Below, in pieces: positions 20,042 to 27,345 of a stretch of 31,090 bases of DNA (within the stretch, counting starts at the first letter, position 1; every line of letters begins with the position of its first letter). This DNA comes from a virus, in the IMG/VR virus record IMGVR_UViG_3300042455_000551, positions 1 through 31,090 of that record, one strand, 5' to 3'. Made by a program: the position numbers and the translations under genes. Under the pieces are notes generated by a model. It was not told the DNA's origin, ran no database searches, and was given only the letters and a program-made list of their open reading frames with translations.

Positions 20042-21503
20042 CAGTCATGCTCCAAGGGTCGACGATCTGCGGGGTTCCCTGCGGACGCAGCTCGGGCGCA
20101 ACGTGCGCCTGCAGTGCAAGAGTTGCGGCGACAAGTGGTGATACGTCGACGCTGTTGTCGCGTCGATGCCATGCCCACGCATCGCCGAGGTTTCGTTTCT
20201 TTGATCCAGCGACCGCAGCGTTCAGCGGCACCTGGTCAATGTGGCGCAAGCGCCCTTGAGTTGCGAGGTCGTAGAACTTGCCACATCCAGCAACCATCTG
20301 CCGTGTGCCAACTTCGACGATCTGCAAGCCAAGGTTGCGAAGATCAGAGACCAGGGAGTTCGCACCAGAGACCGGGTCGATCACGATGGTTCGATAGGTG
20401 CGCACACGATCTTCGGCGGCGAACCAGTCCAAGACCCATGAGGTGCCTGGTCGGTTGCCGATCACTTCGACATGGGCTGCGCCATCTGAGCGAGTGCCAG
20501 CGGCGCACAGTGACGCCATCGAGCGTGATGGCGTGACATCGAGAGCGATGGTCGGCTGGTCAGCGATTGCGCTCGAGGTGTCGGCGCAGGCTTTCCAGTC
20601 TTCTTCGCTGATGATCTGCCACGGTGCAGCAGCTGCTCGATCTTGGCGTTGGTTCAGATACGCGCGCCGGAACTCAGGCTCACGCATCGATTCAAAGTCA
20701 GACCGAATGGCTTCGATCGGCACGGTGATCCCAAGTGCCGGCATGCACGCACGCCAGGTATTGAGGTCGCTGATCTCAGCATCTTCGGGTGCTGACCATT
20801 CAAAGAATGCGACCGATGAGGTCTGCCCGGCCGAGGCACGGATGCGACCGTCGTCGATCTTCTCGTTGAGGTAGAGCGAGTCTTCGGTGCCGGCGGTGGA
20901 GACGATCCACAGCTGAGGCTGCGGGCGCGTCACCATTGCCGGTTTCATTGCTTGCTCAAGGCGGTCGTCGACGTAACTAAACGCTTCGTCGAGTACGCCG
21001 AGGTCAGCCTGTGCGCCGTGGCCGGCGCTTTCGGTGGTTGCCAGCAGCGACCAGAGTGAACCGTTGTCCCAGCGAATTGCTTCGCTGCCGTTGGTGCGTC
21101 GCACCTGGATGAGCTTGCCGAGCGCTGAACGCTCGAGCACGGGAACGTGTTCGTCTTCCCACTTGAGTCGTGCGTCTTTGCCGGTCTGTGCGGTGTAGAA
21201 GATTCGCTGCCGGTTCCCCATCGCTATGCAGCGGTGAGTCATCGCCGCCAGCATCAGCGTCGTCTTGCCGGACTGGCGAGGAACGGTGAGCCGAACTTCT
21301 CGATAGGCCAGTCGGCCAGTCTCTTCGTCGAGTTCGTAGGCGATGTCAGCAACGTGTCGCTGCCAAGGCATCAGAGGTGTGCCGAGAAGCTCAGCGATCT
21401 GCGCGACTTTCCCACCGAGCGTGGGGCGGTCGGTTCGTGGTGTCGACCATCGGGGCGGACAGTTCAGCAAGGAACTTGGTGAGATCGTCATCGGTGTCGC
21501 CAT
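20034..21503 (-). CDS. terL: Terminase large subunit
   Basis: About 489 residues from the chosen start (ATG 21503, with GGAAGG 8 bases upstream). The longer frame to 21596 lies wholly inside the small-subunit gene and lacks a better site. The ATPase domain shows PWQRHVADIAYEL (adenine/Q motif), LTVPRQSGKTTLML (Walker A), LGVLDEAFSYVDD (Walker B) and the coupling IVSTAGT. The nuclease domain starts near IALDVTPSRS and has acidic IVIDPVSG and the later NLGDAWAWHRRDNSVD. It cuts concatemers and drives DNA into the head. The gene overlaps terS by 113 bases and the next small membrane gene by 8. Confidence 0.94.
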   Translation of the reverse strand: MATPMTISPSSLLNCPPRWSTPRTDRPTLGGKVAQIAELLGTPLMPWQRHVADIAYELDEETGRLAYREVRLTVPRQSGKTTLMLAAMTHRCIAMGNRQRIFYTAQTGKDARLKWEDEHVPVLERSALGKLIQVRRTNGSEAIRWDNGSLWSLLATTESAGHGAQADLGVLDEAFSYVDDRLEQAMKPAMVTRPQPQLWIVSTAGTEDSLYLNEKIDDGRIRASAGQTSSVAFFEWSAPEDAEISDLNTWRACMPALGITVPIEAIRSDFESMREPEFRRAYLNQRQDRAAAAPWQIISEEDWKACADTSSAIADQPTIALDVTPSRSMASLCAAGTRSDGAAHVEVIGNRPGTSWVLDWFAAEDRVRTYRTIVIDPVSGANSLVSDLRNLGLQIVEVGTRQMVAGCGKFYDLATQGRLRHIDQVPLNAAVAGSKKRNLGDAWAWHRRDNSVDVSPLVAATLALQAHVAPELRPQGTPQIVDPWSMTDE

Positions 21504-21696
21504 TGCCGCGACCTTCCAGTTCTGACAGCGTTGCCCGTAGTTCACGCGAGATGGCAGCTGTCGCCATCCCTGCGTCGCCGTCGAGAGCTTTCGCAAGAGT
21601 CACCGCAAGGCGACCTCGAGCATCGTCGACGACAGAGATCTCGAGCTGGCGCAACGTAGAGCGCACAGCCTTTTCGTTGGGGCCTTGTGCGGCCAT
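21391..21696 (-). CDS. terS: Terminase small subunit-like protein
   Basis: A 101-residue, helix-rich protein immediately upstream of terL. The pattern NEKAVRSTLRQLEISVVDDARGRLAVTLAKALD followed by GMATAAISRELRATLSELEG is common to actinophage small terminases, which recognise the packaging site as an oligomer. ATG 21696 has GGAG 4 bases upstream. A longer frame would overlap the PrimPol gene. The C-terminal 30 residues overlap the start of terL in a different frame and look disordered (NRPPHARWESRADR), so that part may be shaped by the overlap. Confidence 0.78.
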   Translation of the reverse strand: MAAQGPNEKAVRSTLRQLEISVVDDARGRLAVTLAKALDGDAGMATAAISRELRATLSELEGRGNGDTDDDLTKFLAELSAPMVDTTNRPPHARWESRADR

Positions 21697-21706
21697 GTTG
21701 CTCCGA

Positions 21707-22267
21707 TCAGATCGGCAGCGTGCCGATCCACTCGTTGAGATCGGCGAACGCTGTCGCACATTTGCGCCAGCGCTGAGCAGTGACGGTCATGTAGCGGCCG
21801 CTGCCATAGACCTCGACGCCGCCGGCTTTGCGACCTTTGTCGATGTCGGCAAGTCCCCACACATGCAAGCCATCGCCGCTTGGCGAAACTTCGATGTAGG
21901 TGTCGGGCACGCCGGCGATGATGTCTTGCGCCCAAGGCAGAAGTCGACCACGACCGTCAAGGCAGTGATCGATGTCGACACACGCGATGCGGTCGGCATT
22001 GGTAAGCACGAAGCCGAACCCTGCGCCGATCTGCGATGCAGCTGCAGTTGCGAAGTCGCACCAGGTCGAAGGGTTCGTCGAGCTGGCGTTGTCGCCATTT
22101 GTGGTGAGCGGCACCTTCGTCGGTGAGTAGCGCACCCAGCGGTCGATGATGCGCAGCTGCTCGGCCGGAAGCGCTCGATGTGCAGCGACTCGGCAGCGGC
22201 TTGAGCAGAAGACGGTGTCGCCACGACGGACGACAGGCAACGAGCTCGAGCAGTGGGCGCAGGTCAT
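21707..22267 (-). CDS. Stand-alone PrimPol-like (archaeo-eukaryotic primase) protein with zinc knuckle
   Basis: A 186-residue protein. The N-terminal zinc finger is formed by Cys3, Cys6 (CAHC), Cys21 and Cys25. The AEP/PrimPol core is marked by Asp98 and Asp100 (CVDIDHCL), the SPSGDGLHVWG motif (His135) and the later VEVYGSGRYMTVTA strand. These are the metal- and nucleotide-binding motifs of bifunctional primase-polymerases. No helicase domain is attached. It is placed at the head of the late unit, next to terS, and is the second PrimPol in the genome. ATG 22267 fits a leaderless promoter, since no Shine-Dalgarno sequence is seen. Confidence 0.8.
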   Translation of the reverse strand: MTCAHCSSSLPVVRRGDTVFCSSRCRVAAHRALPAEQLRIIDRWVRYSPTKVPLTTNGDNASSTNPSTWCDFATAAASQIGAGFGFVLTNADRIACVDIDHCLDGRGRLLPWAQDIIAGVPDTYIEVSPSGDGLHVWGLADIDKGRKAGGVEVYGSGRYMTVTAQRWRKCATAFADLNEWIGTLPI

Positions 22268-22273
22268 GGGCAA

Positions 22274-22291
22274 AGTGTAGCCCGTAACGGG
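22274..22291 (-). promoter_or_regulatory. Candidate late promoter and palindrome before the PrimPol/terminase unit
   Basis: On the minus strand TACACT (22279-22274) sits 6 bases before the ATG at 22267, so transcription could begin at the start codon. Just upstream is the 11-base palindrome CCCGTTACGGG (22291-22281), and CGTTAC is directly repeated. No good -35 is visible, which would suit an activator-dependent late promoter. This is inference. Confidence 0.45.
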
Positions 22292-22457
22292 TAACGGCTG
22301 CACACTTCTGACGTGGGGCTATGGGACCGTTTTCCGATGCTCGGACAAACTCCGCACAGGTTGGCCCAGGAGCGCCTGCCAGTGGTTCGGCTAAGTGGTT
22401 TTGCATGAGCAGGCACAGCGCTCGAGCTGCGTGGCTGCTAGGGTGCTCTCAGTCCCA

Positions 22458-22483
22458 CCTCCCCCGGCAACGCCGTGGGGGGG
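22458..22483. other. G/C-rich hairpin in the gap upstream of the terminase unit
   Basis: CCTCCCCCGGC, loop AAC, GCCG-T-GGGGGGG: about 12 pairs with one bulged T. It lies in the 279-base gene-free stretch 22268-22546 between the HNH gene and the PrimPol/terminase genes. It may be a terminator for the HNH gene or part of a packaging site. Nothing else certain is seen in this stretch apart from G-rich runs near 22490-22545. Confidence 0.5.
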
Positions 22484-22546
22484 AATGTCAGGGGGACTAG
22501 GGGTAGTTCTGGTGCGGATCACAGAAAAACGACCCGGTACGGGGGG

Positions 22547-22804
22547 TCACCAGGCTCGAGATGTCGGCAGCGGCCGAGCGCCGGTTGGCATTCGTGCGCC
22601 GCGTGAGCTGTTGCATGACCGATGTGCTGCTGCGACGTTGTCGGGGGACTCGCCCAGGTGAGGAGCAATCGACAGCGGGATGATGTGGTCGACAGTGTCA
22701 GCACCAGGCTGACCGCAGAGCCAGCAGATGTCTGACTGCTCGAGCACTCGCAGCCGTAGCCGCTTCCATGCTCTGGTCGATCTTCCGATGTAGCGATCAG
22801 TCAT
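22547..22804 (-). CDS. HNH endonuclease near the terminase genes
   Basis: An 85-residue protein. An arginine-rich helix (STRAWKRLRLRVLEQSD) precedes the zinc-supported HNH core: CWLCGQPGADTVDHIIPLSI (CxxC and the Asp-His of the HNH motif), then DNVAAAHRSCNSSRG (second His and Cys). Actinophage HNH proteins encoded beside the terminase often assist cos cleavage during packaging (known). A start at ATG 22804 is chosen. A TTG further upstream would extend it by 8 residues. It lies just after the early-unit terminator, so it probably has its own promoter. Confidence 0.85.
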   Translation of the reverse strand: MTDRYIGRSTRAWKRLRLRVLEQSDICWLCGQPGADTVDHIIPLSIAPHLGESPDNVAAAHRSCNSSRGARMPTGARPLPTSRAW

Positions 22805-22828
22805 GTTGACTCGCAGTGTGTACGACAA

Positions 22829-22857
22829 AGGCGTCGCCGCTTGTGCGGTCGACGCCT
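22829..22857 (-). terminator. Terminator between early and late units
   Basis: AGGCGTCG-CCGC, loop TTGT, GCGG-T-CGACGCCT: 12 pairs with one bulge. On the minus strand it is followed by TTTG. It stands about 90 bases after the stop of the last early gene and just before the HNH gene, which fits a terminator for the early unit. Confidence 0.65.
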
Positions 22858-22946
22858 AGTTGACGCACAGGGTACACGCCCTATCGGGTGCAGTGCAAAC
22901 CACGCCGGTCGTGCGTTGGGTTCTGCGTTGTCCCCATGTCCCCAAC

Positions 22947-23480
22947 TCACGCAACGTCGTCGACGTTCTCAGTCAGCAGCGCGCGCCGTCGCTCAAGCAT
23001 CCAGTCGCCGCGCTCAAGTGTGGAGCGTTGCCAGTGCTTGCGACATGGATCGCACAGACCAGCACGCAGGCGATCGTTGTGCGTGCCTGAGCAGTAGGTG
23101 CTGCAGGCGACGCAGTCGCCGCCGCTTGCGGTGCGTCGTGGCTTGACGCCACCTTCGTGGTGATTGTCAGACGGTGCGCCCCATCGGGTGACGATGTCGT
23201 GCAGCACTGTTGCTTGGTTGAGCATCTGACGGGTGGTCTTGATGAGCAGCTGCAGTTCGTGGGCTGCAGGGTCGGGCTGGTCGAGGTAGCGATCGAGTCC
23301 TGGTGGATTGCCGGCAGCGTCGAGTCGTGGAGCTCCCCCGCCGCCTGTCGCTGTTGGGTAGCCAGGCTGAGCATCTCGCAGGTTGGCGAGACAGTCGCCG
23401 AGGTGGATCTGCATCGCTGAGAGTCGGGCGATGATCTCGAGGTGCTGGCGCTTCAGTTCGGGTGATGAGGTTCGGGTCAT
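22947..23480 (-). CDS. Early protein with C-terminal zinc-ribbon
   Basis: A 177-residue protein of unknown function. Residues 1-35 are a helix (ELKRQHLEIIARLSAMQIHL), the middle is Gly/Pro-rich, and a second helix (HELQLLIKTTRQMLNQATVLHDIV) leads to a cysteine-rich C-terminus (GDCVACSTYCSG ... GLCDPCRKHW), a likely zinc-binding ribbon. AGGAG lies 6 bases before the ATG. It is the last gene of the early unit, directly after the primase-helicase with a 9-base gap, so a DNA-replication accessory role is plausible. No family is recognised. Confidence 0.75.
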   Translation of the reverse strand: MTRTSSPELKRQHLEIIARLSAMQIHLGDCLANLRDAQPGYPTATGGGGAPRLDAAGNPPGLDRYLDQPDPAAHELQLLIKTTRQMLNQATVLHDIVTRWGAPSDNHHEGGVKPRRTASGGDCVACSTYCSGTHNDRLRAGLCDPCRKHWQRSTLERGDWMLERRRALLTENVDDVA

Positions 23481-23489
23481 GGTGGGCTC

Positions 23490-25652
23490 CTAGATCAGAT
23501 CGGGCAGGTCGGGATTGGGGTCGTCTTCGGGGTCTTGTTCTTGTTCTTCTTGGTGGTCCTGCCGCACTGCGCCGACTACGTCGGGCGCATCGCGCCACTT
23601 GGACTCGCTGACAGGTGCGCCACTTGGGGTGTCAACCGCGCCAGTCTGCGATCCCTTGTCCCCCTTGACCGCGCCAACCGCGCCAGTCTCAAGGGCTACC
23701 GCGCCACCGTTTTGCTGGCGCGGTACCGCGCCACCGTCGATTTCACCGCGCCGGCGCGGTTGAGACTCCACTATTTCGTCGAGGATTGAGCGGTGATCGG
23801 CCGAGTCTTTGAGCATCTTGAGCGCTTGGCAGACCAGGCGACGAGACAAGGTGCCTTTCAGCAAAGCGACCGCATGGTTCTGTGAATCGCCAGCGACGAC
23901 GCCCGCCGCTTTGAGTAGTTCCATGTTCTGAGCAGTGCCGTCGGGATAGATGGCAGCGTTGCGGTCGATCTCATAGGAGTAGCCGTCGTCGGTGGTGAGC
24001 CGCTGAATCTTCACCTCTTGGGGCACCCATGCGATGCGTGAGTGTGTGCGCTCGAGGCGCACGCCTTCGCCTTGCTTTGAGTCGGTGCGGGTGAGTCGCC
24101 AGACCAGATCCACGTCGTCGTTCTTGGCTGATGATCCTCGCTGGCCTTTGCTGGTGTCTTTGCCTGAATGGTCCGTGCGTAGGTAGGTGACGCCCTTGGC
24201 TTTCAGGGCGAGCCCTGTGTGGCGGTAGAACGCGCGCACCGTGTCGGCTGAGTCTTCGTCGCCTTCGACGGCACGACCGAACGTGTCGATAATCGCGAGC
24301 TGCGCCCCTGTCTTGTCGACGAGGCCCAAGATGGCGTTGGCACCTTCTCGAGTGTCCAGCGGTGGCAACGATGGCAACAGTGCATAGTGGAGCCGTGAGA
24401 GATCGTCGTCGGGTCCGTAGCCGAGCTCACCGAGTCGCTCGAGCAGATCGGCTTCGGTCATCTCGAAATCAAGGTAGAGAACGTCAACCTGCTCGGCTCG
24501 GCGTTGGCCAAGCACACGCCGGCCGGTGGCCACTGCTGCTGCCACTGCCAGCACGATGGTGGACTTGCCCGCCTTCGCTGGAGCGTAGAGGGCGATGGCT
24601 CTGCCCTTCGGGATGACTGGATAGGCCAGCCACTCTTCGTCGGCGTGGTCTTGGTGCCAGAACTTCTCCCAGTCGACCAGGTGTGCAAGTTCGACTCGGT
24701 CGGTCGGCGTTAGGGTCACATCGGCGGCATCGTTGTGCGTTATCTCTGTGACGCTGATGGCATCGAGCAGAGCGTTGACCGGTGCCATGTCCAGCTCATA
24801 GAGACGTGACGCAGCTGCACTGCGATCGCCCTGGTGATGACGGCAGGCGTAGTAGCCGAAGCGTGAGTAGCTGCCCTCAGGCAGCCAAGCGATCGAGCTC
24901 GAGAACACTGTCAATTGACCGCCGCCGCCGTGGCCGACTGTGGCGCTGATCCCTTCGCGCGCGTCCTTACCTGGTCGCACCCATCGCTGCTCGCCATCGG
25001 GCATGGTCTGTGCCAGTGTCCAGCCGTCGCTGCTGAGCAGCTGCGCCCATGTGGTGTGATCGTTGTATCTCGCAGCGACCGAGTCTGAATCGTTGCTCGA
25101 GGTTGAGGCTGGCGCTGGTGTTGGCTCAGCGCGCGCCGTCAGTAGTTCGATCAGCCACTTCGGTGCCGGCGCAATGATGCCGATCTCGCCGCCGTCCCAC
25201 TCATAGGGTCGACCGTTGGGGTGGATCGTTGGCGGTGCCACGCACTGGCCACCTTCGCCACGAATGTCGAGACCAGGGCCCAGCGCCGTCGATGCGTTGT
25301 TTCTAATGCTGACGCCAGTGGGCATTAGAAAGTAGCGATGCTGGCCACCTGAGCCAGTCAGCACCGTGGCCGTGTCGGGTAGTGGTCCGTACTGCAGCTC
25401 TAGGTCGGCGAGGGTTTCGTCGCCTGCCTTGTCGCCGCTCACGTCGATGTCGAGAGCGAAGATCGTGCCGCCGGTAGCGATGCCGACGCCGTGGTCTGAA
25501 TAGAGACCGGTGAACCAGTTCTCGATCGTTGGCTTGTCGGTGGTGGCGTGGTTCTGCCAGCCACTCATCGGCGGTCGCTTCTCCCCTGGCTTGATTGGCA
25601 GGACCGGCAGACCGTGCTCGGCGTAGTCAAGTGCGTGGGCGAGGGCGCTCAT
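23490..25652 (-). CDS. Bifunctional primase-polymerase / RepA-like helicase
   Basis: A 720-residue replication protein. N-terminal AEP primase-polymerase domain: PVLPIKPGEKRPPMSGWQ, then IFALDIDVSG (metal-binding Asp-x-Asp) and LTGSGGQHRYFL (His motif). The C-terminal half is a RecA/RepA-type ATPase: IALYAPAKAGKSTIVLA (Walker A), VDVLYLDFEMTEADLLERL (DFEM, typical of RepA-like helicases), LAIIDTFGRA (Walker B) and LRTDHSGKD. It would both prime and unwind phage DNA. The start is ATG 25652, overlapping the HNH stop (ATGA). The C-terminal 100 residues are low-complexity with repeated Gly-Ala-Val, encoded by a cluster of GGCGCGGT repeats. Confidence 0.9.
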   Translation of the reverse strand: MSALAHALDYAEHGLPVLPIKPGEKRPPMSGWQNHATTDKPTIENWFTGLYSDHGVGIATGGTIFALDIDVSGDKAGDETLADLELQYGPLPDTATVLTGSGGQHRYFLMPTGVSIRNNASTALGPGLDIRGEGGQCVAPPTIHPNGRPYEWDGGEIGIIAPAPKWLIELLTARAEPTPAPASTSSNDSDSVAARYNDHTTWAQLLSSDGWTLAQTMPDGEQRWVRPGKDAREGISATVGHGGGGQLTVFSSSIAWLPEGSYSRFGYYACRHHQGDRSAAASRLYELDMAPVNALLDAISVTEITHNDAADVTLTPTDRVELAHLVDWEKFWHQDHADEEWLAYPVIPKGRAIALYAPAKAGKSTIVLAVAAAVATGRRVLGQRRAEQVDVLYLDFEMTEADLLERLGELGYGPDDDLSRLHYALLPSLPPLDTREGANAILGLVDKTGAQLAIIDTFGRAVEGDEDSADTVRAFYRHTGLALKAKGVTYLRTDHSGKDTSKGQRGSSAKNDDVDLVWRLTRTDSKQGEGVRLERTHSRIAWVPQEVKIQRLTTDDGYSYEIDRNAAIYPDGTAQNMELLKAAGVVAGDSQNHAVALLKGTLSRRLVCQALKMLKDSADHRSILDEIVESQPRRRGEIDGGAVPRQQNGGAVALETGAVGAVKGDKGSQTGAVDTPSGAPVSESKWRDAPDVVGAVRQDHQEEQEQDPEDDPNPDLPDLI
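23635..23760. repeat. Cluster of eight ACCGCGCC repeats including two 16-bp palindromes
   Basis: ACCGCGCC is found directly at 23635, 23668, 23677, 23698, 23725 and 23745 and inverted at 23717 and 23753. Two pairs abut as perfect palindromes, GGCGCGGTACCGCGCC (23717-23732) and ACCGCGCCGGCGCGGT (23745-23760). Near-copies extend leftward (CGCGCCA at 23591, TGCGCCA at 23617). The cluster lies inside the primase-helicase coding region. A replication origin or regulator-binding array is the likeliest role. This is inference. Confidence 0.8.
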
Positions 25653-26242
25653 GCTGCGTCGCTCAATGGCATTGCCCACTGTGTCTTGCTTAGACGCTCG
25701 GGGGCGTAGAAAGCGAGAAGCTCAGTCGCCCATTCAATCTTGTCAACTACGCGTTGACCGCTGGGTTGCGTCTTATTCCAGAGTTCTAAGTTCTCAAGAC
25801 GGTTGTCAACGCGCACGCCGTTGATGTGGTGAACGTTTTCGTCTTTTATCAGATCGCGACCCAGGTGTTGCATCATCACGGCTCTGTGTTCCTGAATCTT
25901 GATACCTGTGCCACGAATGTTTCTAAAGATGTAGCCCTTTGCCTTGTGGCGGCCCTCGGTCAAGCCAAACATACGCAGCAGATCAAACTTTGATCCAACG
26001 GAATCAATAAACACCCGCTTGTGATGCAAGCATCGCTGGGTAACTTTGCAGAATTGGGGCCACAGGCAGTCGGGCTCAATGCATCTCAAAGCCTTGCGCG
26101 TTCGATGATGGTTTTCGCAAATCGTGTAGCCAGCACGAGTCGCTATTTGATCGCATCGCTCAAAGCAACATTTTCTATTTCCTGCGTTTCTTTGCCGTCG
26201 ATGCGTGTCACATTCATCAAGAGTGAAGCGCTCGTCACTCAT
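25649..26242 (-). CDS. HNH endonuclease, homing type
   Basis: About 197 residues. The N-terminal half is cysteine- and histidine-rich (CCFERCDQIATRAGYTICENHH, LRCIEPDCLWPQFCK) and should bind two zinc ions. The C-terminal half is a HNH_3-type nuclease: IKIQEHRAVMMQHLGR, then ENVHHINGVRVDNRLENLELW. Unlike its neighbours it is visibly richer in A+T, which suggests recent insertion as a free-standing homing endonuclease. Its ATG overlaps the previous stop as TGATG. A GTG three bases earlier is equally possible. The ends join the flanking genes perfectly, so no obvious gene was broken. Confidence 0.88.
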   Translation of the reverse strand: MSDERFTLDECDTHRRQRNAGNRKCCFERCDQIATRAGYTICENHHRTRKALRCIEPDCLWPQFCKVTQRCLHHKRVFIDSVGSKFDLLRMFGLTEGRHKAKGYIFRNIRGTGIKIQEHRAVMMQHLGRDLIKDENVHHINGVRVDNRLENLELWNKTQPSGQRVVDKIEWATELLAFYAPERLSKTQWAMPLSDAA

Positions 26243-26613
26243 CACGCCACGTCTTTCACAAGATCGTCGAGCTGCTTGATGACCTTCTTGAACGCTTTGC
26301 GCACCTTGAGTTGGTCGCGCTGCATGTCGATGAGGATCTCCCAGTCATCTTTGCTGGTCATGCGGTCGACCATGACCTCGAGCGCGCGGTTGCGTTGCTC
26401 AAGTTCTTCGATGCGTGCCAGCAGCTCGTCGATGCGGTCGGCTGATGTGTCGGCGGTGACGTTGGCCAGCGTGGTCATCATGTCGTAGCGAGCCTGCAGT
26501 TCGTAGATGGCGTCAAGTGCTCTGCCGGCATCGAGCACCATGTCTTCGGGGTGTGGCCAGAAGCGCTGCAGCTTCAGCCCGTCGATTGCCTGTTCGATCT
26601 GTTCGTTGTTCAT
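26242..26613 (-). CDS. Coiled-coil early protein
   Basis: A 123-residue protein starting MNNEQIEQAIDGLKLQRFWPH at ATG 26613, which overlaps the preceding stop (ATGA). The central part is heptad-rich (DRIDELLARIEELEQRNRALEVMVDRM) and forms a clear coiled coil. The C-terminus is Lys/Asp-rich (RKAFKKVIKQLDDLVKDVA). No catalytic motif is seen. The much longer frame upstream is out of step with the zinc/HTH gene and was rejected. The function is unknown. Oligomeric scaffolding or partner binding in replication is possible. Confidence 0.75.
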   Translation of the reverse strand: MNNEQIEQAIDGLKLQRFWPHPEDMVLDAGRALDAIYELQARYDMMTTLANVTADTSADRIDELLARIEELEQRNRALEVMVDRMTSKDDWEILIDMQRDQLKVRKAFKKVIKQLDDLVKDVA

Positions 26614-26954
26614 GCTGCAGGCTCCAGTTCGTCGCAGTAGTTCGGCCAGATGGTCATCGGGTGCAAGCCCAGGGCAACCGCTGCTCGGTCTGCGTTGTGA
26701 TCTGGGATGCCGTTGTGTTTCCAGCGGTGAATCGTTCGTGCTGGGAAGCCAGTGCGCACTGCGAGTTCGAGGTACTCGGTGGTGCCTGCTGCATCGAATA
26801 GGGGCTGCAGTGGCCAGCGCAGGAAGTGCGTCGTCGGGCCGAGATTGCCGAGCCGGTTGGCCCGCTTGTATTCGCTGTACGCGCGCCGACATGGTTCGCA
26901 CCGACACTTGTCAGTCGCATAGCGGCGGTGTGAGCCGTGAGGTCTGTAGCTCAT
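26610..26954 (-). CDS. HTH protein with CxCxxC zinc module
   Basis: A 114-residue protein. The N-terminus has a SYRPHGSHRRYATDKCRCEP-type module with Cys17, Cys19 and Cys22, followed by AYSEYKR. The same H-G-x6-GC-x-C-x2-C-x2-A-x3-YKR pattern ends the WhiB protein of this phage. Residues 55-100 form a helix-turn-helix (LELAVRTGFPARTIHRWKHNG and the following AAVALGLHPMTIW). It is a probable DNA-binding regulator. The start is ATG 26954 overlapping the previous stop by 4 bases. Its target is unknown. It could control middle or late genes. Confidence 0.8.
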   Translation of the reverse strand: MSYRPHGSHRRYATDKCRCEPCRRAYSEYKRANRLGNLGPTTHFLRWPLQPLFDAAGTTEYLELAVRTGFPARTIHRWKHNGIPDHNADRAAVALGLHPMTIWPNYCDELEPAA

Positions 26955-27145
26955 CGTGGCCGGTGCTTTGATCGCAGCGGGTAGGTGCGGTGCGGTTCTT
27001 GCCCTGGTGCGTACTCGAGCACGCTGGTGATGCCGTTCTTGTAGGTGAAGCGCAGCGTGCCGATGAGCTGACCGTCGCTACCTTCAATGGTCAGCGTTTC
27101 GGGCGGGTCGGGCAGTGCAGTCTTGCTGATCTTGATCGATGGCAT
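26951..27145 (-). CDS. Small beta-rich hypothetical protein
   Basis: A 64-residue protein, ATG 27145 (TAATG with the previous gene). The sequence alternates short strands (SIKISKTAL, ETLTIEGSDGQLIGTLRFTYKNG, SVLEYAPGQ) and ends in a basic tail (RSKHRPR). The pattern suggests one small beta sheet with a charged tail. No family or motif is recognised. Acceptance rests on frame quality and perfect packing between neighbours. Confidence 0.65.
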   Translation of the reverse strand: MPSIKISKTALPDPPETLTIEGSDGQLIGTLRFTYKNGITSVLEYAPGQEPHRTYPLRSKHRPR

Positions 27146-27345
27146 TAGATGTCCCCGTGGTGGTCGATGGTGCTGGTGTGTGTCTCAACTACTGATCGGC
27201 ATGCGTTGCAGCGGTAGGTCAGGTGGTCGCGTGTGCGGCCGTCGTGGCCGAAGTCGCTGTGCGGCAGATATCGCCAGCACTTTGCGCAGCGCTTGGTGTT
27301 GTCGGCGTCGAAAGCTGTGAGGAATGCGTCGAGAATCTCGCCCAT
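27145..27345 (-). CDS. Small zinc-ribbon protein
   Basis: A 66-residue protein starting MGEILDAFLTAFDADNTKRC. Its cysteines, CAKC ... YRCNAC, enclose LPHSDFGHDGRTRDHLT, the 'CxxC-xxx-L-x-x-F-x-x-xx-x-DG-x-xxxCxxC' ribbon found at the start of many phage HNH/endonuclease VII-type and other DNA-binding proteins. No nuclease core follows, so it may bind DNA or act as an adapter. ATG 27345 overlaps the Rpf stop as TGATG. Confidence 0.72.
   Translation of the reverse strand: MGEILDAFLTAFDADNTKRCAKCWRYLPHSDFGHDGRTRDHLTYRCNACRSVVETHTSTIDHHGDI

Noticed and set aside
21504-21596. N-terminal extension of the large terminase
   Set aside because: The added residues lie inside the small terminase gene in another frame. 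The ATG at 21503 has a better ribosome-binding site and fits family length.
23635-23760. CRISPR array
   Set aside because: The repeats are only 8 bp, unevenly spaced (9-33 bases), in both orientations and inside a coding region, so they do not form a repeat-spacer array.
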